Source: Erythroxylum novogranatense
Taxonomy: Eukaryota; Streptophyta; Magnoliopsida; Malpighiales; Erythroxylaceae
Assembly: GCA_029891385.1 (NCBI GenBank)
Contig: JAIWQS010000146.1
Coordinates: forward strand, 100,797-164,796
DNA: 64,000 bases
Direction of reading: 5' to 3'
Positions within the stretch are counted from its first letter, which is position 1; every line of letters starts with the position of its first letter. This document shows positions 57,060 through 64,000 of the stretch, piece after piece. The position numbers were made by a program, and so were the translations under genes. The notes beneath the pieces are model-generated. The model saw nothing but the letters and a program-made list of their open reading frames with translations, searched no databases and was not told the DNA's origin.

Positions 57060-60000
57060 CTACAGTATCTTAAGTTTCTAACTATTCCAAGATCATCCAA
57101 TTTGATTCAGTATTCAATGCGTTATACACAAAATACCTCAGACTGTGCACATTTGAACTTTTGGCTAGCACATGATCATACCCTCTAATTGTTCACCTAA
57201 TATCTTTCAGCACAGAGGTCTAAAAATTTCAAAATTTATACCAATTTAAAGCTAAGAGAATAAGCTACAACTTTGGTGAAGACAACTCAGCCTAATTATG
57301 CCCAAATCAATACAGCTTCTTCAATAATCACAGACATGATTTACATCCACGATAGTGCTACTGACCTAGCTAAAACTCACTTCCATACCCATTTTGAAAA
57401 TTAAAGAGATGAATTAAAATTTGACCTCTTCACAAATCTTGTAGAAATATGTCTCTAGTTTAATATGAATTAAAAATATCTCATTCCTAAATCTACAGCT
57501 CAATTTATAATTAGAAAATCGAAGCATGATCATGAAAATTTTCAGTTCATCACATTCCAAATGACTTCCACACTTTCATCCTATCAATCACTTCCAAATC
57601 AATTCAGATAACTCTAAATTTTATATAGAGAAAGAAAAATATCTTAGGAATCCATTGGTCCATGTTTCAAGTCATTTGCAGTTCAAATGATAAAGTTATA
57701 GGCAAAAGATCGAGAGTTGCTCGAGGAAAACTCTAGTTTTAACCCACACATATAAACTATCACATTTTTCTCTAAGCACGCAAACTCCATCCTCTCCACC
57801 AAAAACTCCTTTTTTTCCATTTTACACTTCACATCTACTACATTCATTGTCTAAAACAACTTTTCTACTCTTCCTTAAACTCCACAACTCAAAACAAATC
57901 AAAAATGCAAGGTTTATCCTTAATCATCAAAAAGCAAAAATCTTACATTTACTTTCTCCCTCTTGTATTTATATAACTTCACACCTTTCTTTTCTTTATT
58001 TCATCTTCATTCCATGTTCTTCTTCTTTTTTTGTTAATTTAATCCTTCTTAAAACACAAGACCATACTACTCTATATTCTCTTCAACTCTAACCTCACAA
58101 AATTTCATCAGTAACTTTTCCTAAACATTTATGCTTGTATATAGTGAAAACAGAGCACTTTCCAACACCAGATATATGTTGTTGCGTGTTCATCATATAC
58201 TTTTCTTCTTCTTCTTCTTCTTTTTTCCTTCTCTCATCTGGAGCTTCCCATTTTCATAACAACTGACTAATAAACTCATTTTAATTCCTTCAAATATTTT
58301 CAAAAACATTCACATACATCATCAAGAAAAACAGAGCATGAATATCGTTACCATCCAACCTTTTTTTTCTGAAATTATAATTCTTTCCCTAATCTCCATT
58401 TAACTCAAAATATCACAATCTTGATACACTTTCTGCACATTCCCTAAATTCACAAAACTCATCATACAAATTATTCAACACCGAAATCACACTTCTTACA
58501 CTCATGCATGCAATAAAAACAACATATCCATGGTTTGTAAATCTTTAGTTAATTCAATCATCACCGAAACCTCCATCCTTAAACTAGAGCATGCATGTAT
58601 ATATTTCCACTACAGAAATACCATCAGAATAACTTACTTGCAAGATGTAAGAAACAAAGGTTAAGTGCACAAACATAAACAATCGACTGGTTCAATGTTT
58701 GATGAACAAAACAAAAAGAAAGCTTGGTGATGTTGGGGTTTACGAAGAAGAATATACATAAAGCTATAGGAATTTCTTTTTATCAAAAACAAGACCACCT
58801 GTAGGCGTAATACCTCTCCACATGTCACCTATGCATGTGGGGCATTTGTCTACCTCTAAGACTGCCACATGTCACTCTTCCATTTGTCACCTTTTATTTT
58901 TATTTTTAAAAAAAATACCCCAAAATTTTTGAAAATTTTTAAAATTTACCAAAGATTCTGAAATAATAAGATGACTCTCCAAATAAATTTTCAACTAAAA
59001 ATAATTCACCAAAAATTTCTAAAATATTTAAAATGTATAAAATTGCCAAATCACATTTAATACATTCTAAATAAATCCACAATTTCTATTTATAAACCAA
59101 ATTACCCGAAATGCCAATGAATGCATATACAATTATATGAATGTGCAAAATAAATTTGTATGTCACTATTAATTATGCATGATGTGCATTTTCTAATTCT
59201 CATAATTTTCCATAATTCACAATTATAGCCATAACATGGGTAACGAGATGTTACAACAAACACTTATTATGTACACTATAATGTTTTTATTATCAATTAT
59301 GATAATTTTAACTATATATCATTAATCAATTTTCTGTTTAAACAAATTAAATGTATAAACAAATAAATTTATTATGCACAAATAATTCATAACTATTAAA
59401 ATTATGCATTTATTATAAGATCATGAAATGAATTTTAATGTCGAGTTTTTTTTAAAAAATTTATTTTTATTTGCCGATGGAGTATAAAAACCGTCGCAAA
59501 AAAACACTTTATTTACCGACAGAACTCCTTAAACCGTCGGTAAATTGTATGATATTTACCGATCGTACTTCTTCTTTCGTCGGTAATATTGAAACATTTG
59601 CGATTATCTAAACTACAATTTACCGACCGTTTTTCTTTTTCCATCGACAAATATATCAACGGAGAAAACCATCCGTCGGTAAAATTTACCAATGGTTATT
59701 TCTGTCCGTCGATATACTTTATCGACGGAAGGACACATAAAAAGTCTGTTAGTTAAATTTACCTACAATCGTTTTAATGATGTCGTTGTCTGTCATTTTA
59801 TTCCTTCATAAATTATTATTACTAATGGAATACCTGCTTTTACAGACGGTTTTTTCCATCGGTAAACTACAAATTTCTTGTAGTGATATTAGTTGACTTC
59901 CTTAGTATGTGTCATGAGACTTAATAATTTGCTTTCTTATAAATTGTATATTTATTTGTTTGCAAGCACTAAAATCATTAGAAAATGCTACGGATAAGGA

Positions 60001-60979
60001 GAAGTGGGAATAATTTTAAATCATGATCTCTTTTTATTTAACAGTCTTCAAGATTTTGAAAAAAGTTTTAACTAATTACCATTTCTCTTAAACATACAAC
60101 TTTGGCTGGTGATATGTAAATTACGTGTCCATTTACGGAACATTCATGTTTAATTATGTAGAAAATATTACTCATTAAATTATGATTTTGTTAATAACAT
60201 GCAAATTATTTGTTAATTTATATAGCGTTCACGTTTAATTATGTAGTGAATATTGTTCACTAAAGTGTGATTTGATTGGTGAAATATGAATTATGTGATA
60301 CTTATTATTGACCTAAAATTTACTTATAATGTAAAATATGCACCTTCTCACATGATTTTTTAATTCCTTAAATTTTATGATTTAATATTTCAAAAAATGT
60401 ATTCTTAATTTTATAGTTTTATAAATTTTTTGTTTTAACTAAAAATTTTATAGAGCTTACCTATGATATTAAATACGTCATGTGGCAATTTCATTAAAAA
60501 TTAACCAAGAAATTAATAGGAGTAATATAAATCATTGAACTAAGCACTAGCACCTTTTAGAATATTAAATCATAGGAAAAATGATTCAAACTATAAAAGA
60601 GATGATTAATCTTAAATTGTATTAGATTTGTTAAGAAAGGTTGTTTGTGTGAAGTATGTAAAGCGGTCAACCATATGTAATAGATGGTAGGCATTACAAT
60701 TATTAAGAATATATTTTGATATAATCACAATCATGCATACCTCAATCAAATCCTTTATTAAGTTTTGGGTTATTTAAATCTTTGATTTTATATGTTTAGT
60801 TTTTAGTATAGTGTAAGATAACAACAACAATACCTAGTAGAGTCTTGCTTAAATGCGAATCGAGGAGGTTTAGTATAAGACTTTGTATATAAATAGGAAT
60901 TATTATTCTTGCGAAAGAACATATAAATATAAATTAGAAAGATGTTAGCTTTATATTATTTCGTGGAATAGACTTTTAT
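57060..60979. repeat. Duplicated 3.92-kb segment, copy 2 (empty site)
   Basis: Aligns with 38331-48053 minus the LTR-A insertion. It contains the 5' half of LTR-C (to 59255), the short CACTA-like piece (59252-59885) and A/T-rich flank. The uninterrupted insertion site is TTACCATCCAACC at about 58349-58360. Confidence 0.88.
59252..59885. mobile_element. Short CACTA-like element end region (copy 2)
   Basis: Starts TACAACAAACAC and ends AAATTTCTTGTAGTG, with subterminal ACCGTCGGTAAA, TTTACCGACAG and CCATCGGTAAAC words. The terminus is better kept than in copy 1. It has no ORF, so it is a non-autonomous element or an end fragment. Confidence 0.5.
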
Positions 60980-61700
60980 GATTGAACCACATGTATCTAA
61001 TGTCTTCCTCTTTCACTCTCTTTATTCTATTTATATTTTTATGTTAAGATTCAATATATTGTCTCACATAATAAGTAACTTTGACTTTTGTGGTTGTAGA
61101 TCGAACAACATGCAATTTCATTTTATATGGTTGTTAACATAATGATTTTAATGTATGACTGTTGTAATACAACATATTAGAAGAAATTATACCGTGAAGT
61201 CATAAATCCTAACTCTAATATGATGTTGAAATATGATTAAAATTATTGGATTATATGAGATTTTAGCTAACAGTTTTGATGGTAAAGAAACATGTTACCA
61301 ATAAATTTTTTTCTTTAATGATATTAGGAAGCTCATGTATTCAAGCAAGAGGTAAAAATCAAGTTTAATGGAAGGAATAAAAGTAAGGAAATGAGACAAT
61401 TTAATCAATGAACAATCAAAGGATGAAAAAAAAAAGAGTAAAGTAGAGCATATATACAATTCAATAGTTTTTCAAGTCAATTTAATTAAACTAAGAACAA
61501 TAATAAATGAAGTCATTCCTATATAACAAATAATTGTAATCTTTTTGGAATATTATCTTGTCATTTCAATAATTTACGCGTCCATTCATCATAATCATTT
61601 ACATTTAGAACATAGCTTATAATTTTTAAAATTAAAAATATTTTGAATTTTAGAAAAATATCTTGATCTTTAAACAAGAGTTTAATAAATTTTGAAATGA
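60980..61700. other. AT-rich spacer, no gene
   Basis: Unique A/T-rich sequence between the duplicated segment and the GC-rich family E block. I see no coding frame, LTR end or terminal repeat. Confidence 0.5.
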
Positions 61701-63752
61701 TATTTGGTTTACGGATTCAGATCGAACGGTGCGTCATTGCTTGGATCCATGAGTTGGCAACCTTCTCGTTGTTCTTCGACGTAAATACACCGCAAAACAA
61801 GGAAGGCTCAAATGGGGTGATGTCTCGATTAGCCCTCCGACGCCAAGTAAGTTTTCCGTGAAGGGAATCGATGCAAAGAAAAACAACTAGGTTATGATCT
61901 CGCACCTCGATTATGGGATAATAATACCTTTTATATGGTTTCTGATTAGGTTTAGGTCTTTACGTGTTTCATGGGAGACTCTTTTCAACCGATAGGCGAA
62001 AAGGGGGTATGGGCATTAAGCGCGAGACCGGCCTTCGATGATTGGACCGATCGCCCACGGGTCGTCTTGATCGGATCCGGGCCAAAGACGGTCGACTTGA
62101 CCATAAGCCCCTACCCTCGAGTCTAAGCGAAGAGAAGGGTCTGAGGAGTATGCAGAGGTTGTATAGCTTCATAGGACGACTTCTGGGGTTGGGACGATCG
62201 GTTGAGCCTCGAGACATAGCTCGTCTGTTGGTCGCCTAAATGGAATGATCGGTCGGTCGGGCAATCTTTGTTATAGCCCGCCATGGATGGCCGGGTAGTT
62301 TCAATTGGTGGTGCCGACTAGTTGTTTCCATTAGCGGGCGCCAGAAGGCATTTGAGGTATTTATTATTTGACGGCACGACGCCGTCGATGTTTTCGAATC
62401 AATCAGATCGCCTTCGTGGCTGCTTACACCGTGCCTCACGCCCTTTCAACTGCTCGCCCATTCGGATTTCATGGAGGCTTGCACCCTCCTCAACATGTCC
62501 TCGATTTGGGCATGGTCTCGAGAGCTTTCTCCTTCAAAGACCTCTCCGACTCCCACTACCCCCGAACATCAGATACTCTCTGACAGTTCCTTCAAGACTC
62601 CTCTCCACTCCCATCGCCTCGAACATTGTATACTCCTCTGACAGCTTGCTCCTCGCCATCGCCTTAACCTCTCGACCTCCTCTTCGTGAGTCGAGCTCAC
62701 AAGGCGCGCATCTCTTCCTCCCGTGTCAACTTGGGCCTTCAAAACATTGGCGCCTCCTCCCGACTCTTCTTCTCCTCCTCTAAACAAGAGTTCTGAGCTT
62801 TGAAGGTCTCTCCTCTTCTACTTCAAAGCTCGCCCTTCAGAGCTCAGATTCCGCTTCAAGGTCCCGAACCTCATTGTCCGTAACATCCAAACGCTGCACC
62901 GCCAACGACATCATTGAGCTCTCAGCAAGCACGCAAGAGCAGACCCCATATCCTTGTTGCTTCTTCCGTCAAGTTTCTCCCCGCCCACGGAGGAGTAATC
63001 ATTTCATGATATGCCGGACAACGCCGACGCCGTGAGTTGAGGAGTCCTCGGCGCACGATCGAGACTCCTATAGCCCGACGTCACCCGCCTTCCCTTTTCC
63101 TCGAGTTGGCTCCAAGGACGGGAGATTGGTCGACCACAAGGACAAACAGCCACCAAAGATAAACAAACTAGTTATGATCTCGCACTCGATTATGGGAGAA
63201 TAATACCTTTTATATGATTTCTGCTAGGTTTAGGTCTTTACGTGTTTCAGATGGGAGACTCTTTTTCAACCGATGGGCGAAAAGGGGTATGGGCATTAGG
63301 CGCAGGACTAGTCTTCGATGATTGGACCGATCGCCCACGGGTCGCCTTGACCGGATCTGGCCCAAAGACGGCTGACCCGACCATAAGCCCCCTACTCCTC
63401 GAGTCTAAGCAAGAGAAGGGCCTGAGGAGTACGCAGAGGTTGTATAGCTTCGGTCATAGATCTACTTCGGGTGGGACGATCGGTTGAGCTTGAGACATAG
63501 CTCGTTCGCTGTCACCTAAATGGAATGATCTATCGGTCGGGCAACGTCATATAGTCTTACCATAGATCGGCCCGGTAGTTTCAATTGGTCGGTGCCGACT
63601 AGTTGTTTCCATTAGCGAGTAGCTGAAGGCATTTCGAGGTATTTATTATTTGACGACGACGCCGTCGACAAATTTTCGAATCAAATGTATCGCTTTGTAG
63701 TCAAGTACTCACTGTCCTCACGCCCTTTCAACTGCTCGCGCCATCGGATTTC
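61700..63752 (-). mobile_element. Shrunken LTR-E (Ty3-gypsy-like) element
   Basis: Two direct repeats of about 590 bases (61883-62470, 63163-63752) flank about 690 bases. On the minus strand each repeat ends with a TATA box (ATATAAAAGG at 61927-61936; 63206-63215). The left copy continues into CTTACTTGGCGTCGGAGGG at about 61833-61851, a motif usual near the transcript start of many plant gypsy LTRs. The right copy lacks that leader. The block is much richer in G/C than the rest. I could not define TG...CA ends or a target duplication, so limits are approximate. Confidence 0.55.
62471..63162 (-). pseudogene. Degenerate coding remnant between the LTR-E repeats
   Basis: Minus-strand frames contain charged, helix-prone words such as THEEEVERLR, ARSKLSEEYTMFEAMGVE and RSLEGTVREYLMFGG, broken by frameshifts. 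They suggest a coiled-coil protein remnant, possibly a gag-like or captured coding region. I do not recognise a family. A 58-60-base unit is duplicated in tandem at about 62529-62648, beginning CTGTCAGAG in minus sense. Confidence 0.3.
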
Positions 63753-64000
63753 GATTAACCCTAATTTGTCTCCGCCCGGATCGTGTCATGCGGTCCAAGA
63801 GTAGCTCGGATTCTCCACGTGTCGTGCTTTTGTTGGATCCTAATCCTTATAAATGTTTGGAGTAAGTGGTGGTTTGTTTTTCTTCGCACCCATTTCGTTC
63901 TTGCCGTCTTCTTGCTTTCCTCTGCTTTTTTCCCTATTCTCATTCTCTAAGTTGTCTTTCATGCCGCTTCAAATTTCCGATTCTCTACCATTAAATAGGT
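63753..64000 (+). promoter_or_regulatory. Promoter-like region and possible ORF start at the window end
   Basis: On the plus strand a G-box core CACGTG (63816-63821) is followed by TATAAAT (63848-63854), then a C/T-rich leader of about 100 bases and an ATG at 63961 opening MPLQISDSLPLNR to the last base. This arrangement is typical of a plant gene 5' end. It may equally be another transposon promoter in this repeat-rich region. The frame is too short here to identify. Confidence 0.3.

Larger units (their letters stand above)
52187..59255 (-). mobile_element. LTR-C, 5' LTR of the truncated chromovirus, split by a solo LTR
   Basis: 52187-52261 plus 55644-59255 form a 3.69-kb LTR with ends TGCAACATCCCAC and GAGATGTTACA. 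In sense it has a predicted donor (CAA|GTAAGTT, 58637/58638) and an acceptor (TTTTTCAG|GTACG, 55913/55914), giving a 2.7-kb predicted intron. The stretch at 55905-55990 is related to 55195-55260 of the inserted LTR-D in the opposite orientation. From 57060 rightward it is duplicated at 38331-46324. Confidence 0.8.

Noticed and set aside
58201..58226. CTT microsatellite
   Set aside because: An ordinary short simple repeat in pyrimidine-rich LTR sequence. It is shorter in the duplicate copy and has no further meaning.
62322..62783. 153-codon plus-strand ORF in the GC-rich block
   Set aside because: It overlaps LTR-E sequence and the antisense of the charged minus-strand frames. Its Ser/Leu/Arg/Pro-rich content fits antisense reading of GC-rich DNA.

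Overview
This window looks like repeat-filled, AT-rich DNA from a flowering plant, probably a eudicot. The evidence is Ty3-gypsy chromovirus gag-pol with a chromodomain, plant L1 LINE ORF2 with a C-terminal RNase H, an En/Spm (CACTA) TNP2 transposase with its plant accessory domains, and a MuDR-type transposase. The LTR elements use plant-type initiator-Met tRNA primer sites. I find no intact host protein gene, no rRNA or tRNA gene and no CRISPR array. Almost every long open frame is a decayed transposon gene or an antisense shadow inside an LTR. I name LTR families A to E for this window only.

Layout. 1-4818: two pieces of family B LTR, joined in opposite orientation. 4819-12203: a LINE ORF2 split by a 4.4-kb family-B-like solo LTR (5623-10014, target duplication AGGTA/AGATA). 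12204-13040: AT-rich, with CACTA-like end repeats. 13041-16727: two family A LTRs head to tail with no internal region, target duplication CAAAC. 16733-17710: a second LINE fragment, then a MULE transposase relic. 17711-19880: AT-rich, nothing recognised. 19881-36600: a decayed CACTA element whose second gene is split by a full-length family B chromovirus (24642-35986, target duplication GAATC, minus-strand gag-pol). The left LTR of that chromovirus carries a rearranged family A element (25863-28372, target duplication TTTTC).

36621-38330 is another family B-like LTR piece. 38331-48053 and 57060-60979 are two copies of a 3.92-kb segment. The first copy carries a 5.8-kb non-autonomous family A element (39626-45423, target duplication CATCC) and the second keeps the empty site. 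Between them lies a truncated minus-strand chromovirus (48054-52186) whose 5' LTR (family C, 52187-59255) is split by a 3.4-kb solo LTR of family D (52262-55638, target duplication TGGCA). From 61700 the base composition turns GC-rich: a shrunken family E LTR element, then a promoter-like stretch and a possible ORF start at the window end.

The most interesting pattern is shared LTR architecture. In the sense orientation, families A, B, C and D each show a good 5' splice donor, 0.9-2.7 kb of sequence, and a matching 3' splice acceptor, all inside the LTR; a TATA box lies upstream in A, D and the B-like solo LTR. In A and B an AGCT-type stem-loop lies just before the acceptor, and the predicted intron holds a family-specific tandem or self-complementary cassette. 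This suggests an LTR-borne leader intron. It is predicted from sequence only.
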